A DNA stretch of 54,295 nucleotides from the NCBI GenBank assembly GCA_016281605.1, contig JAEEJA010000002.1, positions 1 to 54,295 of the forward strand, read 5' to 3'. Shown here piece by piece: positions 10,901 to 17,354 of the stretch (position 1 is the stretch's first letter; each line of letters begins with the position of its first letter). Made by a program: the position numbers and the translations under genes. The stretch is from Lachnospiraceae bacterium (lineage in GTDB: Bacteria > Bacillota > Clostridia > Lachnospirales > Lachnospiraceae). The notes under the pieces were generated by a model. That model did not search any database. It saw nothing but the letters and a program-made list of their open reading frames with translations, and had not been told where the DNA came from.

Positions 10901-11592
10901 TATAGATAATTACCGGTTTTCTCATCATTGCCCTTTACTACGATTACATTCTCATCTACTATAAATCCCTCAACGCCTTCCTCTGAATTCTTATAATTGT
11001 AGATCATGTCCGTACCATCCAGACATATACCTTTATATCCTGAATTATCCATACGAATCAGAGAATTCTTTCTGATAGTATCACCGACTTTAAGTTCTGA
11101 GGCATCTACCGATCTGTCAGCATTTTTCTGAGGGATACTACTCTTTTTTTCATCTGTCTTGTCTTTATCTGTACCTGTGTTATCAGCCTTTTCTTCTTTT
11201 TTGTCTGAATCTGCGCTGTCATCCTTCTTGTCCGATTTGTGGGAGTCTTTGCTAACATCTTTTGAATCTGATTTTTTATCAGTGTCTGTGTTGTTTTCCT
11301 TTGTGTCTTCTGCATCCTGTCCTTCACTGCTACTATTACCAGAATCTGCTACATCAGTATTATCCTCGGTAGCATTCTGATTTGTCTGAGTACTATCTGC
11401 AGGGGCAGAGCCGCTACCATCATCTGATACCTGTATTTCCTTCTCTGTATTAGTCGAATCATGTGGAGAAGCCAGCGATATTATCGGTTCTGAACCAACT
11501 CCATATCCCGCACTCATTATACCCTGCAAAATGAATGCAACAGCTATTATATAAGCTAATACTCTTCTTATGGTTCGTTTTTTTATTCTCAT
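7972..11592 (-). CDS. large beta-helix surface protein with InlB-type repeat and C-terminal membrane anchor
   Basis: 1206 aa. Signal peptide (residues ~8-30), then a low-complexity Asp/Ser/Lys/Thr-rich linker to about 165 that probably spans the cell wall. Residues ~260-640 hold GGGI/GGGIY-type parallel beta-helix repeats like those of the next gene. Residues ~690-1080 are beta-rich and Trp/Tyr-rich and I do not recognise them. Residues ~1090-1160 match the InlB B-repeat (Listeria-Bacteroides, Flg_new) pattern, ending in 'GYTFSGWNTKKDGSGTAF' and 'TLYAQWK'. A transmembrane helix (~1175-1195) and basic tail RRKRKK anchor it. There is no LPXTG. GGAGG lies seven bases before the ATG. First gene of a three-gene operon. 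Best guess is an adhesin or carbohydrate-binding surface protein. Confidence 0.82.
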   Translation of the reverse strand: MRIKKRTIRRVLAYIIAVAFILQGIMSAGYGVGSEPIISLASPHDSTNTEKEIQVSDDGSGSAPADSTQTNQNATEDNTDVADSGNSSSEGQDAEDTKENNTDTDKKSDSKDVSKDSHKSDKKDDSADSDKKEEKADNTGTDKDKTDEKKSSIPQKNADRSVDASELKVGDTIRKNSLIRMDNSGYKGICLDGTDMIYNYKNSEEGVEGFIVDENVIVVKGNDEKTGNYLYIETIYGKGHVLTEQVLLALMEWDSTIVLHGNIMLSKTLVIGDGKEHTIDLNGFALDRSAGKTDNMEKVGSVIWVHANSKLIIKDSSKDKSGEICGGNASLGGGICVSDKGSTLIMTGGNITMNNAPNGGGIFVGNGGTAELTGVTVAENNLIYKENDGKDAAYGGGLHIAGGAKCVLKDCLISSNYDNNGGGISNTGTINIENTEIKGNQAKGEGAGIFSNGKATLTNSTIFSNMANSNGGGISNKTDMTMEDCTISNNSSSEAGGGIFAATRSDSSKTIYIGKNKITQNNAKIGGGIYIVPAGNEKKDDEISNILISDNYASEGGGGIYVGWDLKEVIFTNVTIKGNQSADVGGGIVTISPLTIKNSEIRLNTSQNVGGGIYSDFGNKKMKLTVTDTAIQENACYGKGGAGIWMADSSTNAKLVLGGGKTVIFMNRQLLKENSSDKVSESDVEFAVYREILINGKFENDSLIGLNYRDSFDKRTATRNYKDYNQKSPDTYFVYNGSDHKVSNDSKQPEVLVVKKLQPSASGYKVRVRVEVKNDADDWDDAHVEIWCRKDHGVGRLFCKHSTGDIKGSLDEGDDVYDSSWDCGEDFLYTVNVYANFGGGLIHRTWGAQVSIWVNEVKIKSYYIYRDLWGNTAKKGQANNWIDIDGDKYPYPKDIEINQKREIELLDESSKEVSVTCVDQYGVRFRASGDNNYKMESVSFPKQDTYKCLDSYGQKWKFDSKKNDCHNSVYKLKFKSGSNVYPWIEVPISVRFKVPLTLTVKLGEKVLFEKQGYQNDNLKISEITPDKGYRITDTEVKGQCGFQSTANGEYSFTFSKENVEITFTTSPIKYYIAFNNNASNDNKEKQVSGSMKKFDVLYDDKVALPVNVYKSNKGYTFSGWNTKKDGSGTAFKDREIVMNLISEHRKTITLYAQWKNSEGKLVSASIFSEGSMGIKIGLILFAMLGIYMSIYYFRRKRKKTSDKMKI

Positions 11593-11754
11593 GGCAGCGC
11601 CTCCTATTTATATACTATATTTTCAGACTTACATCTATTCTTTCATTTCTTCTTCCTATGATGAGTACGCCGATCAATAATTATATGATTTTTCTCGTCT
11701 ATTTTTAATAACGCTAATTATATACGTATAAATTTTTAACTCAGTTGGAGAAAT

Positions 11755-11945
11755 CCCCCACCTCTAAGCTAGATCGTAGGTGGGGGTATTGACAAATTAT
11801 ACTTACAAAAGCTCTGCGAGTGATGCGAATAGTTAGCTTTGCTAACTATTGGATTCGGATAGGTAAATGTCTGCTAAATGCAGCCAAGAGATGTAAAACA
11901 TCTCTTTGAATCACGGCGCGAAAAGACTCGCAAGCAAGTCTTGAC
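11755..11945. repeat. array of four hairpins, IS200/IS605-like end or miniature element
   Basis: Fills most of the gap between the genes at 7972-11592 and 11971-14493. Four perfect or near-perfect stems follow each other: CCCCCACC/GGTGGGGG (11755-11786), AATAGTTAGC/GCTAACTATT (11828-11850), AAGAGATGT/ACATCTCTT (11886-11906) and AAGACTCGC/AAGTCTT (11923-11945). The C5-ACC stem-loop resembles the structured right end next to tnpB genes of IS200/IS605 elements (family knowledge, not searched). No transposase remains, so a non-autonomous copy or solo end is likely. The last stem shares its arm with the dispersed palindromes at 38478, 40116 and 50535. Confidence 0.5.
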
Positions 11946-11970
11946 TTATGACATTAGCTCTCACATGGTA

Positions 11971-14493
11971 TCATGAGTTTTTAACAGGTAATTTTTTTCT
12001 TCTACTCACGATAAGACCACCTAAGAGAGTTCCTATGATAAGGCCCATACCTCCGCTTACAACAGCTGTTCCTCCTGATCCTACGCCAAATAAAGAACCG
12101 GTTGTCGAATTATTATTGCTCGTGAGCTCGGTTACTGTCTTCGTATCTATTTTGAAAAATACCTTAATAGAAGGTGCATCATCTACGAATAGATACTGCT
12201 TATTATTTAAGTTGGTAGCTGCGGTAGCGCCAAACTCATGGATACCTGTTGAATATCCTTTTGGTACCTCTTCAGAATTTTTCAAGTAAAGTAAAGAATC
12301 TGCAAGTATTGGAGCACCTCCCAAATACTTAACCGCATACAGTGAAAGCCACTGCTGACCTATATCTCCATTTAAGTCATTTTTTGTTCCCATAGCCTCA
12401 AAGTTTTCCTTTGATATTTTGTCACTTCCTGCTTTTCTGTTACTCTCAACAGCCTTATAATATGCAGTCTGATTCTTAATCATCACCTTCTCACCTTTTC
12501 CGTTAATGGTGGTGATATCAGCCTCCTCTACCATAAATTTCGGTATAGGAACAAACTTCGTATGATAATATTCCTTAGCCTCTAATATAGTCATTACTGT
12601 AGAAACTACGGTAATAATAACTGTAATTATAGCCATACCTATAGCGAGTTTGTTTGCAATAGAACTACCACTCTGTCCTAAGGATTTGCCTGAGTTCTGT
12701 GCTTCAGTCAATTTCCCAACTCTAGCGTCTATAAGTTTCTGTTGATCAGTAAATATATGAATGTTTTCTTCTTTGTAAGCCAATTCAAAAAGACTAACTT
12801 TTTTTTGCTGCAATTCTACAATTTGTTTACCAAGATTTACTGATTCTGTTTTGAGCGCATCGATATTATTCCAGATTTTTATACATTGAGTTGGAATTTT
12901 GCTCAGTTCGGAAGAACGTAAAACACTAGATACCACCTTTGTTGCGACGGTTGCCGCAGCAAATCCGACTGTTACACCCCACATTGCTACTGTCAGCGTA
13001 CTCGCCTTGAAGCCTTCATTCTCAGATTCGGATTCTCTTGCCTTTGCCCTAAGAGCCTTATTGGTAAGTGCAACTCCACCTTTCTCATAGATTCCCCTGT
13101 CTACATTTTCATAGATCGATGAGATTTCAATATCCTCAGTCATTTCACTTACATCCTTATATGTATTCCCATCTGACAATGCTATTTGGAACAAATCTGT
13201 AAATGATAAGAATTCAAGACCTGCTATCTGACCATCTGTAAGAGCAGCTACTATCGGATACAGCTTTCTGATTCCTTTTGTATCAGATACCTCATCATAA
13301 TCCTGCTTAAAAAACTCAAGCATGGTATCATCACCATAATTTATAGAATCAAGATAAGCACCAATAGCAACCAACTGTGAATCTATCGCCTGATCAAATA
13401 CCTGTTCATTCGCATCCGTAAGATTATCTATTGCCTCTCTGTAATCTTCATTTATTGAATCACTTTTCACACTTGTATTAAGCATTTCACCATAATCACA
13501 TTCATTTACTTCTTCCATTAATTCAGAAGTATCTTCGACACTGTCAATGAGTTCCTCAGCTTTATCCTCATAATCGGATATGTTTTCCTGAAAATACTGC
13601 CATTTACTGAGAAGCTCCTTAGCTGTATCGTTGTAACGCCTGTCCAATGCTGCCATAATATCAGCTTTTGTTTTAAGTGATTCGTCTTCATTTTGCATCT
13701 TATCTATAAGGTCATCTAGTGTCGTATCACGAAATCTGTCAACCCAAGAATCTTTTCCTGTATCTGTTGCCTTCGTAATAAGAGTCTCAATTGTTAAAGT
13801 AGCTTTTCCGTTTGCCTGCATAAGTATAGTTAAGATGTCAGCATGATTCTTCTTTTCTTCATCTGAGAGAGCGTTATAAGCCTCATCTCCCATCTCATAC
13901 TTAGTCTTATTGAGAAGAAGATCTCCCATCAATTTACCTGTATCATCATCCTTAAGCTTATTAAGCATCTGTCTTACATAGTTGGCACGCTTATAGTTTT
14001 TTGAAGACTTTGATTTACTATAATTGGTTCTATATTCTTCCAGTGTACTTATAAATCTGTTCACAAAGGGCTTAATCTGTGATTCCATCTGCTCGTCCAT
14101 TAACTTATTATAATCATCTATGGAATAGCCACCCTCCATGTTCATAACTGCCAGGTCTGTTACGGCATCAGCCGGATCATCAGTGGTTTTGTAACCAAGA
14201 TACACAATCTTATCGTTAGCTCCCTCTTTTAAAGCACTGGCTGAACCCGCATCCACATTCAGGTCCGCAAGATTTCCGGAATCATCCTTAAGAATTGTAT
14301 AGCCCTCTTCTTCTAGTTCCTTCTTTGCTTCACTTTCAGTTTCGCCCATACCAACCTTAAATTCGCTAATATAAAGAGTCTTTTTTTCTTTTTTTTCATC
14401 AGCTGATACTGAACTGATATCAGCTAGAGGCATGATGGTCATAAGTATCACTGCCATAAAAGTTGCAAAAATTCTTCTTGTTATTTTTTTCAT
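11971..14493 (-). CDS. secreted/membrane surface protein, paralogue of the giant protein's N-terminal half
   Basis: 840 aa. Signal peptide (MKKITRRIF, hydrophobic to ~27). Residues ~35-120 hold the same module as the 1756-aa protein (YLGYKTTDDPADAVTDL, then GYSIDDYNKL). A long acidic helical region follows (~130-500) with another shared block (here IRKLYPIVAALTDGQIAGL, there LTKLYPVIDSMSYGERRMAG). Hydrophobic segments lie near 505-525 and 617-640, separated by a likely coiled coil, then a beta-rich domain and a C-terminal helix (~808-828) with SRRKK tail. The start is the ATG at 14493, seven bases after GGAGG. It has its own promoter with TGTCAC direct repeats at 14582-14599. The helical region plus hydrophobic hairpins recalls alpha-helical pore formers, but that is only an analogy; function unknown. 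Confidence 0.8.
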   Translation of the reverse strand: MKKITRRIFATFMAVILMTIMPLADISSVSADEKKEKKTLYISEFKVGMGETESEAKKELEEEGYTILKDDSGNLADLNVDAGSASALKEGANDKIVYLGYKTTDDPADAVTDLAVMNMEGGYSIDDYNKLMDEQMESQIKPFVNRFISTLEEYRTNYSKSKSSKNYKRANYVRQMLNKLKDDDTGKLMGDLLLNKTKYEMGDEAYNALSDEEKKNHADILTILMQANGKATLTIETLITKATDTGKDSWVDRFRDTTLDDLIDKMQNEDESLKTKADIMAALDRRYNDTAKELLSKWQYFQENISDYEDKAEELIDSVEDTSELMEEVNECDYGEMLNTSVKSDSINEDYREAIDNLTDANEQVFDQAIDSQLVAIGAYLDSINYGDDTMLEFFKQDYDEVSDTKGIRKLYPIVAALTDGQIAGLEFLSFTDLFQIALSDGNTYKDVSEMTEDIEISSIYENVDRGIYEKGGVALTNKALRAKARESESENEGFKASTLTVAMWGVTVGFAAATVATKVVSSVLRSSELSKIPTQCIKIWNNIDALKTESVNLGKQIVELQQKKVSLFELAYKEENIHIFTDQQKLIDARVGKLTEAQNSGKSLGQSGSSIANKLAIGMAIITVIITVVSTVMTILEAKEYYHTKFVPIPKFMVEEADITTINGKGEKVMIKNQTAYYKAVESNRKAGSDKISKENFEAMGTKNDLNGDIGQQWLSLYAVKYLGGAPILADSLLYLKNSEEVPKGYSTGIHEFGATAATNLNNKQYLFVDDAPSIKVFFKIDTKTVTELTSNNNSTTGSLFGVGSGGTAVVSGGMGLIIGTLLGGLIVSRRKKLPVKNS

Positions 14494-14565
14494 AGTCTTC
14501 CTCCATTCGTTTTCATACATTTCATTAATTTGTATTTTGAAATATTAACCGCCTATAATAAATGC

Positions 14566-14599
14566 ATTATACTAAATCTAGCGTGACAAAAGGGTGACA
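14566..14599 (-). promoter_or_regulatory. promoter with SARP-type direct-repeat operator for the 840-aa surface protein
   Basis: On the minus strand two heptamers, TGTCACC (14593-14599) and TGTCACG (14582-14588), repeat with an 11-bp period. Ten bases further lies a -10 TATAAT (14566-14571). No -35 consensus exists, so the repeats occupy the place of the -35. This layout is that of SARP-activated promoters, and the response regulator encoded immediately upstream has a SARP/BTAD-like DNA-binding half. The upstream heptamer also forms a palindrome (14592-14611) that may help terminate the regulator transcript. Confidence 0.6.
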
Positions 14600-14640
14600 A
14601 AATTGTCACCCCTTTAAAAAATAAATGATATTTAGTTTTT

Positions 14641-15423
14641 TTAATAATTCTCTAATTCATATATATATACTTCTGCCCAGCTGTACTGATTCATAAATTC
14701 GCCACGATAACTATTTGCATCATCAGCCTTTCCCGCAAGATAATCATAATAATCACATTCTATCATATCTACATTAATCGCATAGAAATTTCTGTTATGT
14801 ATCAAAAGATCCTCAAAACCAATTTTTTCTAGATCCTTTTTTAATGAATGTATAATCTTTCTAAAATATACAATTCCCTTATCCTCAGTTTTATCTTCAA
14901 ATAAGTTTGCACATATTTCATTTCTTCCGGCTCCTGACCCATTCAGACAAATAAGGTATGCCATAAGCTCTTTTTCTTTTTGTCTGGAAAATTTTAATGT
15001 TGTTCCTTTATAAAAAACCTCGAAATTTCCAAAACACTTTACTTTTATTTTCTTATCAGAGGAGCTTATGGGAAAACGAAGGTTATCGAGTACTTCTTTA
15101 AGCTCATCATCCATTATTGGTTTTAATATATATCCGCTAACAAATAATCTAAGAGCTCTAAGTGCATATTCTTCGTGAGCGGTCACTATGATTATGTTTA
15201 TTTTGGGATATAATTTTTTTATTTTTTTTGCGATATCGAGACCTGATATTCCAGGCATATTGATATCTAAAAATATAATATCTATATCATTTTCCTTGAT
15301 TTTCTTCATGGCAGAATCATGATTATTAGCATAAAAATATGTATTGACCGGTGACACTCTCTCTAAAGCATCATGAAGTTCTTTTTGCATATAATCTTCA
15401 TCATCTGTTATCAATACGTTCAT
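14641..15423 (-). CDS. response regulator with SARP/BTAD-like DNA-binding domain
   Basis: 260 aa. Residues 1-118 are a CheY-like receiver: acidic pair in ITDDED (7-9), phospho-acceptor Asp53 in IIFLDINMPG, Thr81, and Lys101 in YILKPI. Residues ~127-235 form a winged-helix DNA-binding region starting KVKCFGNFEVFYKG and containing SRQKEKELMAYL, as in the SARP/BTAD transcription activators rather than OmpR, NarL or LytTR types. I chose the ATG at 15423 because the AGAGG site lies eight bases before it and only two before the ATG at 15429. No histidine kinase lies nearby, so it is an orphan here. Its position directly upstream of a gene with TGTCAC direct repeats suggests it controls the surface proteins. 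Confidence 0.85.
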   Translation of the reverse strand: MNVLITDDEDYMQKELHDALERVSPVNTYFYANNHDSAMKKIKENDIDIIFLDINMPGISGLDIAKKIKKLYPKINIIIVTAHEEYALRALRLFVSGYILKPIMDDELKEVLDNLRFPISSSDKKIKVKCFGNFEVFYKGTTLKFSRQKEKELMAYLICLNGSGAGRNEICANLFEDKTEDKGIVYFRKIIHSLKKDLEKIGFEDLLIHNRNFYAINVDMIECDYYDYLAGKADDANSYRGEFMNQYSWAEVYIYELENY

Positions 15424-15491
15424 AGTCATTTCCTCTCATGGGTCTTATAATATGCTACAAATGTAATAAATCGCATTTATTATACATACTT

Positions 15492-15848
15492 TTATTCTTC
15501 CTCAGACTCTGATTTTTGTTTTTTCATCTCACGTATCATAAGAAATGCCATAAATGCAGCACCTAAAAGTGCTACAATCATAATTATAAAAGTGATACCC
15601 ATACCTGAATTCATTACGGTTGCTGTATAACCGGAATTTCCAACAACGTTCTGTGTATTTGCATCCTTTCCTAATATAACCATATATCCGGAAATAAACA
15701 TAATTACTATACTTGCAACCATTCCCGCTCCATACCACCATACCTTTCTTGAATAGGAAATTACTTTCTTTTCAAGAGGTTTATTGGCCTCTTCGATATA
15801 TTTCAAATCTATATTTTCCATTTTTTCAAGTAAATCCAGTCCGTTCAT
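15492..15848 (-). CDS. short anti-sigma-factor-like membrane protein
   Basis: 118 aa. The N-terminal ~40 residues (LLEKMENIDLKYIEEA..PLEKK) resemble the cytoplasmic sigma-binding part of clostridial anti-sigma proteins that accompany ECF sigma factors. Two transmembrane helices follow (about 40-60 and 82-104) with a short ~20-residue loop and a charged tail EMKKQKSESEEE. The usual large extracellular sensor domain is missing, so the input signal is unclear. GGAG lies eight bases before the ATG. It sits 120 bp after the sigma factor gene in the same orientation, the usual sigma/anti-sigma order. Confidence 0.6.
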   Translation of the reverse strand: MNGLDLLEKMENIDLKYIEEANKPLEKKVISYSRKVWWYGAGMVASIVIMFISGYMVILGKDANTQNVVGNSGYTATVMNSGMGITFIIMIVALLGAAFMAFLMIREMKKQKSESEEE

Positions 15849-15968
15849 ATTAACTACTCCTTTTTTTAGATGTTCTTGAAACCTGTATATGGTCTCATAA
15901 TAATAATCGCATTTTAGAGTATATATATCACACTTATTCTTAAATACATATTATAAATCATCTTATAT

Positions 15969-16526
15969 TTACATAATATTATCTTCTTCAAGTTGCTTTT
16001 TCAGCTTTTTTCGCAATCTGTAAAGCTCTGTTGTAACCTTGCTTTCTTTACAATTATGTCTTTTGGCTATCTGCTTTATATCATCCATATAGAAATATCT
16101 TCTTACAAACATATCCCTTTTTTCCGTAGAACAATCTCTTAGAAAGCGATTAATAGACTCAGTAAATATAATTTCATCAATTCTTCTCTCTATGGGATCT
16201 GCATCACCTATACACTCTGATAATTCATCAGATAGGGATATTACAGTGGCAGATCTCTTCTTTGCTGAAACCTTTCTACAGTATGACATAGATAAAGCTC
16301 TTGTTATTTTTGCTAAAAAAGCGAAAAGGTAGTCTCTTGGCTCATGTGGTGGTATGCTTTCCCATGTTTTTAACCAAGTATCATTTAAACATTCTTCTGA
16401 AGCCCCTTCGTCAAGTACTATTCTTCTTGAGATGCTTTGCAGTGCTTTTCCGTACTTTTCGGAGGTTTCTATTATTGCTCTTTCATCTCTCGCTAAGTAG
16501 AGATCAACTATTTTTCCATCCTCCAC
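15969..16526 (-). CDS. ECF-type sigma-70 family RNA polymerase sigma factor
   Basis: 185 aa. Region 2 spans about residues 8-80 (YLARDERAI, ASEECLNDTWLKTWESIPP, LFAFLAKITR). Region 4 spans about 125-180 and ends in a helix-turn-helix (IKQIAKRHNCKESKVTTELYRLRKKLKKQL). Length and order are typical of ECF sigma factors, which redirect RNA polymerase to a small regulon. The start is GTG at 16526, eight bases after AAAGGA; an ATG eight bases inside is out of frame. It is followed by the anti-sigma-like gene, the response regulator and the surface-protein genes. Its own promoter (16575-16603) is sigma-A-like, so it is probably not purely autoregulated. Confidence 0.85.
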   Translation of the reverse strand: MEDGKIVDLYLARDERAIIETSEKYGKALQSISRRIVLDEGASEECLNDTWLKTWESIPPHEPRDYLFAFLAKITRALSMSYCRKVSAKKRSATVISLSDELSECIGDADPIERRIDEIIFTESINRFLRDCSTEKRDMFVRRYFYMDDIKQIAKRHNCKESKVTTELYRLRKKLKKQLEEDNIM

Positions 16527-16574
16527 GTATATTGTCCTTTCATTGTGATGGTTTTCAAATTATCATTTATTAAT

Positions 16575-16603
16575 ATTATAAATACCAAAGATAAATCTGT
16601 CTA
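16575..16603 (-). promoter_or_regulatory. promoter of the ECF sigma gene
   Basis: Minus-strand -35 TAGACA (16598-16603) and -10 TATAAT (16575-16580) with a 17-bp spacer, about 50 bp before the GTG start of the sigma factor. Confidence 0.55.
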
Positions 16604-16618
16604 TAAAAATGTGAATAT

Positions 16619-16822
16619 AAAAAAAAGACCCTCTGGGTCTTATTTTTACGGAGAAGGAGGGATTTGAACAGGCCCTTCCGGTGTCTTTCGAATCGTCCTC
16701 CCTTTCGGTCGGTCTCTTCGGACACCGTCACAAAAGCACCTCGCTTAATCCGCCACTGGCGGCGCTTCGCTGCTTTTGCCCGCGCCGCTTTCGGCGCTCG
16801 GTCTAATCCTCTTTTCTCCGTA
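16619..16822 (-). mobile_element. GC-rich structured element bounded by a duplicated tRNA-Ser 3' end
   Basis: A 51-bp block (terminator plus the last 21 nt of tRNA-Ser) occurs at 16823-16873 and again, identically, at 16619-16669. Between them lie 153 bp of sequence far richer in G and C than the surroundings. Read on the minus strand it begins GGAGAAAAG (an acceptor-stem copy) and contains stems GCGCCG/CGGCGC, AAAAGCA/TGCTTTT enclosing CCGCC/GGCGG, and GGTGTC/GACACC, then rejoins the T-loop and acceptor end of the tRNA. It could be a minimal element integrated at the tRNA 3' end, or a tRNA-like RNA whose D and anticodon arms were replaced. No protein is credible in it. Confidence 0.55.
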
Positions 16823-16846
16823 AAAAAAAAGACCCTCTGGGTCTTA
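16822..16846 (-). terminator. intrinsic terminator of tRNA-Ser
   Basis: Minus-strand stem AAGACCC/GGGTCTT with a 3-nt loop followed by nine T residues, six bases after the tRNA discriminator base. An identical copy at 16619-16642 ends the element downstream. Confidence 0.8.
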
Positions 16847-16852
16847 TTTTTA

Positions 16853-16940
16853 CGGAGAAGGAGGGATTTGAACCCTCGCGCCTCTCACGCGACCTACACC
16901 CTTAGCAGGGGCGCCTCTTCAGCCTCTTGAGTACTTCTCC
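16853..16940 (-). tRNA. tRNA-Ser (anticodon GCU)
   Basis: 88 nt. The acceptor stem pairs GGAGAAG with CTTCTCC, with discriminator G and no encoded CCA. The anticodon arm is CGCCC-CTGCTAA-GGGTG, giving anticodon GCT for AGC/AGU codons. A long variable arm follows, as class II tRNAs have, then the T arm GAGGG-TTCAAAT-CCCTC. Its promoter is at 17012-17040 and its terminator at 16822-16846. The last 21 nt are duplicated downstream (see 16619-16822). Confidence 0.93.
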
Positions 16941-17011
16941 AAAAGCCTGAGATTTAACCACTTACCAATGGTAATATCTTAAACTTTGTTAACACAGCGT
17001 CAACATTTGAT

Positions 17012-17040
17012 ATCTTATCATACCTTATAATATCTGTCAA
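17012..17040 (-). promoter_or_regulatory. tRNA-Ser promoter
   Basis: Minus-strand TTGACA (17035-17040), 17-bp spacer, TAAGAT (17012-17017), about 70 bp before the tRNA 5' end. Confidence 0.65.
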
Positions 17041-17061
17041 GCTATTTGTGCGATAAGTCCG

Positions 17062-17089
17062 TGTCACCAACTGTCACCTTTTTGTCACG
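17062..17089 (+). promoter_or_regulatory. second TGTCAC direct-repeat operator
   Basis: Three heptamers in plus orientation: TGTCACC (17062-17068), TGTCACC (17072-17078) and TGTCACG (17083-17089), with periods of 10 and 11 bp. The last two and their spacer match the operator of the 840-aa surface gene at 19 of 20 positions. No intact plus-strand gene follows, only a short signal-peptide-like remnant, so this is probably the promoter of a lost surface gene. Confidence 0.5.
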
Positions 17090-17110
17090 CTTTATATGAT
17101 GGAAATTATT

Positions 17111-17167
17111 ATGAAAAGAATAATTAATAAATCATTAGCGTTAATTATTTCTCTTAGAATCAGATAG
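17111..17167 (+). pseudogene. signal-peptide-like remnant after the TGTCAC operator
   Basis: Nineteen codons starting MKRIINKSLALIISL, basic then hydrophobic like the start of the surface proteins (compare MKKITRRIF), ending at a TAG exactly where the group II intron-like sequence begins. It lies 22 bp after the operator. It could be the stump of a fifth surface gene, or chance. Confidence 0.3.
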
Positions 17168-17250
17168 AGGATAGATAATTATTCTATCTAACGACCTCCC
17201 ACACTACCGTACGTATGGTTTCGTACACGGTGCTTTTTTGGTTCTCATAT
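17166..17250 (-). mobile_element. group II intron remnant (domain V/VI end)
   Basis: The minus strand of 17190-17233 reads GCACCGTGTACG, then CGTACGGTAGTG, then GGGAGGTCG. This matches the domain V region and following 'GTGTGAGAGGTC' tail of bacterial group II introns (family knowledge). A stem GATAGA/TCTATC (17170-17188) sits in the place of domain VI. No reverse transcriptase or 5' intron part remains, so it is a solo 3' end. The plus strand has no coding sense here. Confidence 0.5.
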
Positions 17251-17315
17251 TTTCAAATAAAACTCTGTGAATGTTGGATATCCAAATTACGGATTTTTTT
17301 GACGCATAGTAAATC

Positions 17316-17347
17316 TAAAAAAACGATTGGATTCAAAATCCAACCGT
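17316..17347 (-). terminator. intrinsic terminator of the fumarase operon
   Basis: Minus-strand stem ACGGTTGGATT/AATCCAATCGT with a 3-nt loop and a run of seven T, seven bases after the fumarase beta stop codon. One G-T pair interrupts an otherwise perfect 11-bp stem. Confidence 0.85.
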
Positions 17348-17354
17348 TATTTTC

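Noticed and set aside
7972-11592. LPXTG sortase anchor on the beta-helix surface proteins
   Set aside because: No LPXTG-like motif precedes the C-terminal helices; they appear membrane-anchored.
14589-14615. Palindrome GGGTGACA/TGTCACCC read only as a terminator of the response-regulator gene
   Set aside because: Its T-run is short and its arms continue the 11-bp direct repeat; termination may be a side role, so the operator reading was preferred.
16664-16930. Open frame of 88 codons across the GC-rich element and tRNA-Ser
   Set aside because: It runs antisense to the tRNA, has no ribosome site and consists of the structured repeat.
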